DNA of 8,591 nt. It comes from UBA3222 sp002363035. GTDB taxonomy: Bacteria > Verrucomicrobiota > Verrucomicrobiia > Opitutales > UBA9783. The translations under genes and the position numbers were made by a program. The DNA lies in NCBI GenBank assembly GCA_946646575.1, contig CAMPCR010000036.1:1-8591 (forward strand), written 5' to 3'. Below, in pieces: positions 1 through 5,879 of the stretch. Below the pieces are notes generated by a model. It saw nothing but the letters and a program-made list of their open reading frames with translations, was not told the origin of the DNA and did not search any database. Each line of letters opens with the position of its first letter. The stretch's first letter is position 1.

Positions 1-14
1 TTTTTCCTTTTCCC

Positions 15-44
15 TTGACGATGCGGTCAAACGACTGCCAAATA
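15..44 (+). promoter_or_regulatory. Possible promoter of tRNA-Thr
   Basis: A good -35 hexamer, TTGACG, lies at 15-20. The -10 is poor: CAAATA at 39-44, 18 bases downstream and preceded by TG at 36-37 as in an extended -10. This would start transcription near position 50, a few bases before the mature tRNA. The -35 and the placement are visible; promoter activity is inferred. Confidence 0.4.
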
Positions 45-55
45 AGAGCATGGAC

Positions 56-131
56 GCCGAGGTAGCTCAGCTGGTAGAGCAACGCATTCGTAATGCGTGG
101 GTCGTGAGTTCGAATCTCATCCTCGGCTCCA
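56..131 (+). tRNA. tRNA-Thr (anticodon CGU)
   Basis: A complete cloverleaf can be folded by eye. The acceptor stem GCCGAGG (56-62) pairs with CCTCGGC (121-127). The D arm is GCTC/GAGC (65-68 with 77-80). The anticodon stem ACGCA/TGCGT (82-86 with 94-98) closes the loop TTCGTAA, with anticodon CGT at 89-91, reading the threonine codon ACG. The T arm GTGAG/CTCAT (104-108 with 116-120) closes the TTCGAAT loop. The discriminator is T128, and CCA is encoded at 129-131. A protein-coding start codon lies only 26 bases beyond the CCA, so the tRNA is probably the first element of a mixed tRNA-mRNA transcript. Confidence 0.97.
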
Positions 132-157
132 GTTTTTCGTAAAAAAGCGGGGTTTTT

Positions 158-316
158 ATGTCACAACATGCCAGTTTTAAGAAGAGTGCGGCGAGTGCGG
201 GCGCGAGTCAGACGGTTTTGAAGCGCTATGATCGCATCGCGCTGATGAAGAAGCGCGGTCAGTGGAAGGAAGGGCGCAGCGTGCTCGGTTTGCCGAAAAC
301 AAAACCGGAAGCGTAG
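158..316 (+). CDS. Small basic protein of the Chlamydiae/Verrucomicrobia type
   Basis: This 52-codon gene begins MSQHASFKKS and ends LPKTKPEA. It is rich in Lys and Arg, with an Ala/Ser/Gly linker at about residues 10-17 and a conserved-looking core VLKRYDRIALMKKRGQWKEG at about residues 20-39. I recognise this pattern as the PVC-group small basic protein family (recalled as TIGR04137, not looked up), thought to be associated with ribosomal RNA; no enzymatic role is known to me. There are no signal peptide or membrane segments. The ATG at 158 is the only start that retains the conserved MSQH N-terminus. No Shine-Dalgarno precedes it; the leader is an A-tract, GCGGGG and a T-tract. It lies between tRNA-Thr and efp, a translation context. 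Confidence 0.87.
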   Translation: MSQHASFKKSAASAGASQTVLKRYDRIALMKKRGQWKEGRSVLGLPKTKPEA

Positions 317-346
317 GCAAGTTTTCGATCCCAAACAGATTTTCAT

Positions 347-919
347 ATGGCAACGCAAGATAAGGGTCCGGCGACGAACATTCGCAAGGGAAATGTTATT
401 CTCTACCAAAACGTGCCGCATATGGTGACAGAGGTGGAGCATCGCATGCAGGGGCGACAAGCCGGGTTCATTCAGGTCACGTTGCGCAATTTGATGACGG
501 GCGTTTCGACGCAGAACAAGTATCATTCCAACGACACGATCTTTTTCTGCTTCGTTGAATCCAAATCGCTGGAATACTCCTACGAAGACGAAGAAGGATT
601 CCACTTCATGGATCCTGATACCTACGATGATGTGTCGGTATCGGCAAAATTACTGGAAGAACAACGCGGTTATTTAATTCCTGGAACGTCGTATTCGTTG
701 CTGTTTGTGGAGGATAAACCGGTGCAGTTGCAGTTGCCGGCGTCGATTGAAATGAAAGTCACGGAGGCTTCCGAAGGTTTGCGCGGCGATACGGCGAGCA
801 ACGCTCAAAAGCCGGTTACCGTTGAAACAGGCATGCGCGTACAGGTTCCGTTATTCATTAAGGCGGGCGATAAAATTCGCATCGGCACCGCCGACGGTTC
901 CTATCTCGGGCGGGCGTAG
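347..919 (+). CDS. efp: Elongation factor P
   Basis: EF-P binds the ribosome between the P and E sites and relieves stalling at consecutive prolines. The 190-residue product has the family length and three-domain layout: an N-terminal KOW-like domain (about 1-68), a middle OB domain (about 69-132, with GFHFMDPDTYDDV) and a C-terminal OB domain with the EF-P signature GDTASNAQKPVTVETG followed by VQVPLFIKAGDKI. The tip of the modification loop reads MQGRQAG, with Arg37 where Escherichia coli has Lys34. Counting back from the shared LxNLxTG segment, Arg37 falls at the place of the rhamnosylated Arg32 of Pseudomonas EF-P. No modification enzyme gene lies in the window. The ATG is 30 bases after the small basic protein stop, with no visible Shine-Dalgarno, and rnhC follows closely. 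Confidence 0.97.
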   Translation: MATQDKGPATNIRKGNVILYQNVPHMVTEVEHRMQGRQAGFIQVTLRNLMTGVSTQNKYHSNDTIFFCFVESKSLEYSYEDEEGFHFMDPDTYDDVSVSAKLLEEQRGYLIPGTSYSLLFVEDKPVQLQLPASIEMKVTEASEGLRGDTASNAQKPVTVETGMRVQVPLFIKAGDKIRIGTADGSYLGRA

Positions 920-947
920 AACACATTTTTCTTCGTTCGAAGCTTGA

Positions 948-1889
948 TTGAATCAGTTAAATGATGCTTTTGTGGCTTCTTCCAAACCGCCGACGCTCTA
1001 TACCTTGCCGCTGACGGCGGAGCAAATTGACACCTTGGCGGATTGGTGCGAAACGCACGGTTGGACATTCTACGACGTGGCTTATGCGTCTTATGCCTAT
1101 CGCGGCGAAGACGTCAATATCGTCGTCTACAAAAGCGGGAAGCTGGTCGTGCAGGGAAAGCAAACGGAAGCCTTTATTCTAAACGTTCTGGAGCCGAACA
1201 TTACCAAAAAATTACAATTCGGACTGGAAAAAATTGAACATCCGGAATGGTTTCGGTCACACGCGGGGCTGGATGAAAGCGGCAAAGGCGACGTATTCGG
1301 TCCGTTGGTAACGGCGTGCGTGATTGCCGATGAGGAAGCGGTCGATTTTTGGCTCAAAAATGATTTAAAAGAAAGCAAATCAATCGGTAGCGACGAGCGT
1401 TTGTTCGAAACGGAAAAATTGGTACTACAACCGAAAAATGTCGTCATCGAAATTGCTTTCGCGGAAATGGAGAAATACAACGCGCTTTATCGGCAATTCG
1501 GCAATTTAAACGAACTGCTTGCGTGGTTTCACGCACAGGCACTGCAAAATGCTTTAAAACGGCGATCTGTAAAAGAGGGGCTTTTGGATCAATTCTGCAA
1601 AGCAAAGTTAGTGCAGAAATATCTCAAAAAAAGCGGTTTTTCGGAAAAATTCATCCTGCAACAGCGCGTTCGCGCCGAAAGCGATCCCGTCGTGGCGGCG
1701 GCTTCCGTCATTGCGCGCGCAACTTATGTGCGACAGTTAAAAAAACTAAGCGAGGAAGCGGGTCTTACCTTGCCGAAAGGCGCTGGCGGAAATGTCAAAA
1801 CGGCACTTCGGAGTTTAATCGAGCAACAGGGGCGTGATAATTTGCCGAAATTTTGCAAAATGCACTTTAAAACGGTGTCGGAGGTTTAA
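948..1889 (+). CDS. rnhC: Ribonuclease HIII
   Basis: RNase HIII is an endonuclease that cuts RNA in RNA-DNA hybrids. Residues about 15-95 form the N-terminal substrate-binding (TBP-like) domain that separates HIII from HII. The catalytic domain opens with GLDESGKGDVFGPL, whose Asp109 and Glu110 are the first two metal ligands. Asp214 (LLDQF) and Asp246 (ESDPVVAAASVIARA) fit the other two, so the DEDD/DEDE-type site looks complete. The length of 313 residues is normal. The start is uncertain: TTG at 948 is assumed, with in-frame GTG at 972 as an alternative; no ATG fits and neither site has a Shine-Dalgarno. A small palindrome, CTTCGTTCGAAG (931-942), sits just upstream. The gene lies 28 bases after efp and is probably cotranscribed with it. 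Confidence 0.95.
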   Translation: MNQLNDAFVASSKPPTLYTLPLTAEQIDTLADWCETHGWTFYDVAYASYAYRGEDVNIVVYKSGKLVVQGKQTEAFILNVLEPNITKKLQFGLEKIEHPEWFRSHAGLDESGKGDVFGPLVTACVIADEEAVDFWLKNDLKESKSIGSDERLFETEKLVLQPKNVVIEIAFAEMEKYNALYRQFGNLNELLAWFHAQALQNALKRRSVKEGLLDQFCKAKLVQKYLKKSGFSEKFILQQRVRAESDPVVAAASVIARATYVRQLKKLSEEAGLTLPKGAGGNVKTALRSLIEQQGRDNLPKFCKMHFKTVSEV

Positions 1890-2040
1890 ATTTGAGATAT
1901 TCCGCGATAAGACACTCGAAGCACGTCAATAGTGCAATTTGTACGTTCGGTTACCCTCCTTCAGTTTGTAATTGCGATATTTTCTTGTTAAGTACACACA
2001 TCCCTCTTGCCAAACACCCATTACCCGCCCGTACTGAAAC
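1890..2040. other. Spacer between rnhC and rnpB, with repeat-like fragment
   Basis: This 151-base spacer has no convincing gene. Positions 1890-1950 resemble part of the repeat at 4571-4620: both have a TTTGA start and, in the same order, the exact 10-mers CACTCGAAGC (1913-1922 and 4590-4599) and GTACGTTCGG (1941-1950 and 4611-4620). The rnpB promoter should lie here. The best I can offer is TTGCCA (2007-2012) with TACTGA (2032-2037), at a long 19-base spacing, so I do not annotate it separately. I see no strong terminator after rnhC. Confidence 0.4.
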
Positions 2041-2409
2041 TGTTCACGGTCGATGTATTCGCTCCGCAAAACGGAGAGGAAAGTCCGGACACCGCAGAGC
2101 AGGATTCCTCGCGCAAGCGAGGGACGGGCGCAACAGCTCGGACGGCAAGTGTCACAGAAAACAGACCGCCCGCGCGAGCGGGTAAGGGTGAAACGGCGGG
2201 GTAAGAGCCCACCGCACGAACAGCGATGTTCGCGGCAGGATAAACCCAATCCGGTGCAAGACGAAATAGGAAGTCGGGTGGCTCGCCCAAAGACTTCGGG
2301 TTCGTCGCACCCGCAAGGGCACAATGCATTGCGATTTTTTGCGATGCGTCGTGAGATAAATGAATGCAGCCTTTCAAAGGTACAGAATCCGGCTTACCGA
2401 CCGTGAACA
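2041..2409 (+). ncRNA. rnpB: RNase P RNA, bacterial type A
   Basis: This is the catalytic RNA that trims 5' leaders from pre-tRNAs. The boundaries come from helix P1: GTTCACGGTCG (2042-2052) pairs perfectly with CGACCGTGAAC (2398-2408), plus T2041-A2409. Conserved blocks occur in order: GAGGAAAGTCCGGAC, AGAAAACAGACCGCC, GGTAAGGGTGAAA, GGTAAGAGCCCACCGC, the AGACGAAATAGG-like block, GATAAATGAATG and ACAGAATCCGGCTTA. Several stems end in GNRA loops: 2107-2122 (GCAA), 2169-2182 (GCGA), P12 at 2217-2232 (GCGA), and CCC-GCAA-GGG at 2310-2319. P15 is GAAGTC/GACTTC (2270-2275 with 2292-2297), and its loop keeps a GGT (2277-2279) able to contact the tRNA CCA end. An extra hairpin with a T-rich loop lies at 2326-2347. 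A short T-run follows P1. Confidence 0.97.
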
Positions 2410-2738
2410 TTTTTCTTATAAGTACCGAGACACTTTCAACCGTCGAACACGGCTTAACGGGCACATCGATATCGACGGGCTTTGTGTTTATACTGCAAGG
2501 GAAAAACATACCGAAATTTGTATAAATCTCTGAAAAAATCAAAGCAGATGACATTGAAAATTCGGAAAAATTACAATAAAATAGTCAAACAACGGAGGAT
2601 ATTGAAATTTCACACACCCCTCCCCTGCAAAACCCGTCGGAGTTTGAAAAAACCACCACGCTGTGCACGGTGAGTACAATGGCGTTTCAAAACCATTAAA
2701 AAATTTACAATCCGTCCCGGACGGCGCATCCTGAAAGC
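2410..2738. other. Spacer between rnpB and fabZ
   Basis: No gene is supported in these 329 bases. The right part should contain the fabZ-fabI promoter. Promoter-like -10 boxes are TATACT (2489-2494), TACAAT (2675-2680) and TACAAT (2706-2711), but none has a good -35 at 16-18 bases; TTGAAA (2644-2649) is 25 bases from the second. Palindromes seen are TCGATATCGA (2466-2475) and CCGTCC-C-GGACGG (2712-2724). A Shine-Dalgarno-like GGAGG at 2594-2598 precedes a 23-codon TTG reading frame that I do not believe is a gene. Confidence 0.5.
2712..2724. promoter_or_regulatory. Palindrome upstream of fabZ, possible operator
   Basis: CCGTCC, one base, then GGACGG form a perfect 6-base dyad directly after a TACAAT box (2706-2711) and 14 bases before the fabZ start codon. 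The position would suit a repressor site or an mRNA hairpin in the leader. The dyad is seen; the role is only inferred from its place, and no known regulator motif is recognised. Confidence 0.25.
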
Positions 2739-3197
2739 ATGGTTTTCAATGCAACCGAGGATGTTTTATCCGCCATTCCGCATCGACCGCCGTTTTTGTT
2801 CGTCGATCGGGTTTTGGAAATAACGGAAAAAAGTATTGTTGCGGAACGAACGTTGCGTGCGGAAGAGGAATTTTTCAAAGGGCATTACCCGCAAATGCCG
2901 ATCATGCCGGGGGTGTTGATGTGCGAAGCACTGTTCCAAACGGCGGGTATCTTGATGAGTCGTTATTTGAACGAAACGGACAAAGACGGCGGGAAAATAC
3001 CCGTTTTAACGCGCATCGAATCGGCAAAGTTTAAACAACCGGCGTTCCCGGGTGACTGCCTGCGTTTGGAAGTACAGCTGACGGAAAAAATGAAGGAATT
3101 TTATTTCTTCAAAGGGAATGTGAAAAAAGGCGAAAAATTGCTCATTGCCCTGACGTTCATGCTTGGGATGGTACCGAAAACCTCCATTGAACCTTAA
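2739..3197 (+). CDS. fabZ: 3-hydroxyacyl-[acyl-carrier-protein] dehydratase FabZ
   Basis: FabZ removes water from 3-hydroxyacyl-ACP to give trans-2-enoyl-ACP in the cytosolic type II fatty-acid cycle. The 152-residue protein is a single hotdog fold of normal length. It has the N-terminal IPHRPPFLFVDRV motif (13-25) and the active-site segment GHYPQMPIMPGV, with catalytic His49, followed by CEALFQTAG, where Glu63 is the second catalytic residue. KFKQPAFPGDCLRLEV later in the chain is also typical. The ATG at 2739 places the IPHRPPFL motif where family members have it; no Shine-Dalgarno is visible. The stop is 3 bases before fabI, so the two are almost certainly one operon providing consecutive steps. 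Confidence 0.95.
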   Translation: MVFNATEDVLSAIPHRPPFLFVDRVLEITEKSIVAERTLRAEEEFFKGHYPQMPIMPGVLMCEALFQTAGILMSRYLNETDKDGGKIPVLTRIESAKFKQPAFPGDCLRLEVQLTEKMKEFYFFKGNVKKGEKLLIALTFMLGMVPKTSIEP

Positions 3198-3200
3198 CGT

Positions 3201-3992
3201 ATGGATTTTTTGGGTATTGCGGGGAAAACCTTCCTGCTGTTCGGAGTTGCCAATCGCAAAAGTATCGCGTGGTACGTCGGTCAGACCTTGGAACAATGCG
3301 GTGCGATGGTTTTGTATTCGGTACGTTCCGAACAGCGCAAATCGCAACTGTCGCAATGGATTGAACCCGAAAAACTCTTCATCTGCGATGTGGAACGGGA
3401 AGAGGAAATCGCGCGCCTCCGTTCGGACATTGAAAAGCAATTCCCGATCATCGACGGCGTTTTACATTCGATTGCATTTGCGAACTTTTCGGAGGGCTTC
3501 AAACCTTTTCACGAAACCAAACGGGCGGATTTTTTGCAGGCAACGGAAATTTCCTGCTTTTCGCTGGTGGAGATTGCAAAATACTTCAAAACGTTACTTT
3601 CAAAAAACGCCTCGGTGGTAACGATGGGAATTTCGTCGCAAGTCACAGCCGTTCATTACGGATATATGTCGCCGATTAAAGCGGCTTTGGAAAGCACGGT
3701 GCGGTTTTTGGCGAAATCGTTCAGTGCCGACAGCGAAGTGCGCTTCAACTGCGTCGGATCGGGACCGCTGAAAACCAGTGCCTCGGCAGGGATCCCGGGA
3801 TTTTTGAAAAATTATCTTTTTGCGGAAAAATTAACCCTCCGCAAGCGCGCCGTTACCACGCAGGAAGTTGCCAATGCGGCGATTTTCCTCTTAAGCCCCG
3901 CTTCAAGCGGCATCAACGGTCAAACCCTGACGGTCAATGCCGGCATGGATTTCAATTATTTTGATGAGGAAGTGGTGGAGAAAGCGGTATAA
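3201..3992 (+). CDS. fabI: Enoyl-[acyl-carrier-protein] reductase (NADH), FabI family
   Basis: FabI reduces trans-2-enoyl-ACP, the last step of each elongation round. The 263-residue Rossmann protein belongs to the short-chain dehydrogenase superfamily. Its N-terminal cofactor motif GVANRKSIAW (15-24) is the FabI form of the glycine-rich loop, and DGVLHSIAFA (85-94) matches the FabI DGxxHSIxFA segment. The active site shows Tyr153, Met156 and Lys160 (YGYMSPIK), equivalent to Tyr156, Met159 and Lys163 of Escherichia coli. Ten residues before Tyr153 is Gly143, where the E. coli enzyme has Tyr146, so this is a divergent form. GINGQTLTVNAGMDF near the end is typical. The gene follows fabZ by 3 bases without its own Shine-Dalgarno and is probably translationally coupled. 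Confidence 0.92.
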   Translation: MDFLGIAGKTFLLFGVANRKSIAWYVGQTLEQCGAMVLYSVRSEQRKSQLSQWIEPEKLFICDVEREEEIARLRSDIEKQFPIIDGVLHSIAFANFSEGFKPFHETKRADFLQATEISCFSLVEIAKYFKTLLSKNASVVTMGISSQVTAVHYGYMSPIKAALESTVRFLAKSFSADSEVRFNCVGSGPLKTSASAGIPGFLKNYLFAEKLTLRKRAVTTQEVANAAIFLLSPASSGINGQTLTVNAGMDFNYFDEEVVEKAV

Positions 3993-4008
3993 GAACAAAG
4001 ATAGCGAT

Positions 4009-4045
4009 GCTTTTCGAAAAAAACGGCATTTTTTACCGAAAAAGC
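4009..4045. terminator. Hairpin after fabI, possible terminator
   Basis: GCTTTTCG (4009-4016) pairs with CGAAAAAGC (4037-4045, one bulged A). Inside, an A-run (4017-4023) faces a T-run (4029-4034) around CGGCA. It begins 16 bases after the fabI stop, a natural terminator position. No T-tail follows the outer stem, so either the inner A/T hairpin acts as a weak terminator or this is an mRNA 3' end structure. The segment 4015-4031 recurs inverted at 6562-6578. Confidence 0.4.
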
Positions 4046-4150
4046 ACGCAACTGTACGTGAAAGTACTCCGAGAATTAGGTTTCGATTGAAATAAAAATA
4101 TAAATAAGGATGCCTGTTCTTTTAAATTTAGGAGAAGTTCAAAATCACCG
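4046..4150. other. AT-rich spacer, no gene seen
   Basis: This stretch between the post-fabI hairpin and the repeat array is AT-rich and has no usable reading frame. It contains GTAC-GTGAAA-GTAC at about 4053-4066, which only loosely recalls the hairpin of the repeats that follow. I see nothing else in it. Confidence 0.45.
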
Positions 4151-4640
4151 CAATCATCCGAATATAAAAAATAAGTCAAAAATGCATCGATGTACTTCGA
4201 AACGAAGTTAAATTGTAAATCACACCTGCGGTAACTAACGTTTCAAATTCCGTTTCCGTCGAAATATCGAAATGCCAAAAATTTAAGCCAAATACCCGAT
4301 AATACCTCGGCGGTTCAGCAAGCAGAACGTCAAAAACGAACCAAATTCCCACAACGTACTTCGAGACGGAGCTGCGAAATCGATACTATTGGTATCCGTA
4401 ACGTAAATTGTTCTATGATGTTATTTTCATTCCGAACACACCAATCTACGCAGTATGTTGATAAACAATCCAATCGACATATCGCACAAACAGAACGTTA
4501 AAAACAAACCAAAATTCAGCGATACGCTTCCGAAAGAAGCGTAAATTCTCATTATCTCTGTTCGTAAGCAGTTTGAATGACATTATTCTCACTCGAAGCC
4601 TACAATCGCAGTACGTTCGGCAATCATACTGCCGAAGCCA
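4151..4640. repeat. Diverged tandem repeat array with a hairpin in each unit
   Basis: Three related units follow one another, at roughly 4151-4288, 4289-4465 and 4466-4640. The best anchor is a hairpin at 4194-4208 (ACTTCG-AAA-CGAAGT), 4359-4371 (CTTCG-AGA-CGGAG, one G-T pair) and 4524-4542 (ACGCTTC-CGAAA-GAAGCGT), spaced about 165 bases apart. A second anchor is the block beginning CAGAACGT at 4323-4343 and 4491-4511, identical at 19 of 21 positions; the first unit keeps only GTCAAAAA. A third is the shared tail around 4414-4455 and 4576-4614. Stem sequences change while pairing is kept, which favours a structured element over a simple decayed gene. The array is AT-richer than the flanking genes. 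I do not recognise the family. Alternatives are remnants of a minus-strand repeat-containing gene or an old mobile element. Confidence 0.65.
4616..4636. repeat. Perfect inverted repeat at the end of the repeat array
   Basis: TTCGGCA (4616-4622) and TGCCGAA (4630-4636) form a perfect 7-base stem with a 7-base loop. It overlaps the end of the third repeat unit, just after GTACGTTCGG. It has no T-tail, so it is not a standard terminator. It could close the array or be an RNA 3' structure. Only the pairing itself is certain. Confidence 0.5.
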
Positions 4641-4778
4641 AATCATACCCGTTGCTTCTACCCACGGAGGCGGTCGTTGCCTGCATCGCCCGCATAAAAC
4701 GAAAAAATTTCCCGCCGATGCTTTTGTTGCACAATAAAATTGAAAAAATCGTCAATTCCTCCACAATTTTTTGTAGCG
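4641..4778. other. Leader region of gpsA
   Basis: No gene is supported here. The likely gpsA promoter is TTGAAA (4740-4745), a 16-base spacer and CACAAT (4762-4767), which would start transcription about 5 bases before the chosen ATG at 4779 and give a nearly leaderless message. TAAAAT at 4735-4740 is another -10 candidate without a -35. No Shine-Dalgarno precedes the start. Confidence 0.3.
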
Positions 4779-5768
4779 ATGAGCAACGAGGTCGGTAAAG
4801 AAAGGGTCGGTTCCTGCATTATTATGGGCGCGGGTGCCTGGGGGACGGCAATGTCGGTACATCTCGCAAAAAACGGACTGTCGACAGTGTTGGTACCCTG
4901 GGATGAGGCGGAAGCGCAGGCAATACGGGAACACGGCAATCGATTGGGGGTTGAATTACCGCAAAACATCCGCATCGATACGCACTTTGAACATTATTTG
5001 CAACCAATGTGCGTTGTGTTTCTCGCCTGTCGCGTGCAGGGATTAAGAACCGCCTGCGAACGTTTAAAAGCGCACGAAACAAAATTGACGGATGTCATTT
5101 CCCTGATGAAGGGGCTGGATGAAGAAACATTCCAAACGCCGACGCAGATTATTCAAGCACTGTTGCCGAACGTTAACGCCATGTGTTTGACGGGACCGAC
5201 GATTGCAAAGGAATTTGCGGAGGGAAAACCCGCGGCGATGCTTTTGGCGTCCCGCATCGAACGGCGAAACCTGCAGACGGCATTTTCGAGTGAAACGGTG
5301 CGCATTTATTATGGCAATGATGTGACGGGTGCGGAACTCGGCGGCAGCCTAAAGAACATTTACGCCATCGGCATCGGCGTTTTGGACGGTCTGGAATTGG
5401 GAAACAACGCGCGTGCGGCATATTTGACGCGTGCAATGAAAGAAATGATCGACATCGGCGTTTGTTTGGGCGGACGTCGGGAAACGTTTTACGGACTGAG
5501 CGGTTTGGGCGATTTGTTCACGACGGCGCGCGCGGGACGCAGTCATCACTTCGGATTGGCATTCGCCCGTGGGCAATCGCCCGAAACGCTTTTAAAGGAA
5601 GCAACCGTCGAAGGTTACGCGAGCATTCATCGCTTTCACGAACGTTTGAAAGAACGCAACCTCGATACGCCGATTTTGGACGGTTTGCATGCGGTTTTTT
5701 ATGAACACGTTCCGATAAAAGACGTCATGCATCGCTTTATGTCGCGTCCGTTGCGGAACGAGGTGTAA
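4779..5768 (+). CDS. gpsA: NAD(P)-dependent glycerol-3-phosphate dehydrogenase
   Basis: GpsA reduces dihydroxyacetone phosphate to sn-glycerol-3-phosphate, the backbone precursor of phospholipids, in the cytosol. From the ATG at 4779 the protein has 329 residues, close to the usual 330-340. The Rossmann loop MGAGAWGTA lies at 16-24. Lys111 (SLMKGLD), the TGPTIAKEFAEGKPAAM block (138-154) and catalytic Lys192 (ELGGSLKNIYAIG) match the family. They are followed by GLELGNNARAAYLTRAMKEM and GLSGLGDLFTTA in the C-terminal helical domain. An in-frame TTG at 4740 would add 13 residues before an already long N-terminus, so I prefer the ATG. A strong terminator follows. Together with the nearby fabZ-fabI pair this serves membrane-lipid synthesis, though a long spacer separates them. 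Confidence 0.95.
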   Translation: MSNEVGKERVGSCIIMGAGAWGTAMSVHLAKNGLSTVLVPWDEAEAQAIREHGNRLGVELPQNIRIDTHFEHYLQPMCVVFLACRVQGLRTACERLKAHETKLTDVISLMKGLDEETFQTPTQIIQALLPNVNAMCLTGPTIAKEFAEGKPAAMLLASRIERRNLQTAFSSETVRIYYGNDVTGAELGGSLKNIYAIGIGVLDGLELGNNARAAYLTRAMKEMIDIGVCLGGRRETFYGLSGLGDLFTTARAGRSHHFGLAFARGQSPETLLKEATVEGYASIHRFHERLKERNLDTPILDGLHAVFYEHVPIKDVMHRFMSRPLRNEV

Positions 5769-5793
5769 GTTTCACCCTCTTGGAACCCGCAGG

Positions 5794-5825
5794 AAACGTT
5801 TTCAAACGGATTTGAAACGTTTTTT
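5794..5825 (+). terminator. Rho-independent terminator of gpsA
   Basis: AAACGTTTTCAAA (5794-5806) and TTTGAAACGTTT (5811-5822) form a 12-base-pair stem with one bulged T and the loop CGGA (5807-5810), running into TTTTT. It starts 25 bases after the gpsA stop. The stem is mostly A-T, but its length, small loop and T-tail make it the clearest terminator in the window. Confidence 0.8.
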
Positions 5826-5879
5826 GCTTTTGTACGTGACGGGGATGCTTTCGGGAGTTATCGGATTGAAGACAAGAGA

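Noticed and set aside
161..604. A 147-codon minus-strand frame across the small basic protein and efp
   Set aside because: It lies opposite two well-supported genes and shows no family signature.
2482..2673. A 63-codon, very basic reading frame upstream of fabZ
   Set aside because: It is rich in Lys and Arg because the DNA is A-rich, has no recognisable motif, and overlaps the region expected to hold the fabZ promoter.
2594..2673. GGAGG followed by a TTG start and 23 codons, possibly a leader peptide
   Set aside because: The spacing of 3 bases is too short, the other genes here do not rely on Shine-Dalgarno sequences, and the peptide has no attenuator-like feature.
4616..4636. Inverted repeat as the end of an insertion sequence
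   Set aside because: There is no transposase gene, no matching distant terminal repeat and no target duplication.
4151..4640. CRISPR array
   Set aside because: Units are about 165 bases and diverged throughout; there are no short identical direct repeats with unique spacers and no cas genes nearby.
4446..4646. A 66-codon minus-strand frame in the repeat array
   Set aside because: It crosses repeat units with stops in the matching frame of the other copies, so it is more likely a by-product of the repeats. The coding possibility is kept as a finding.
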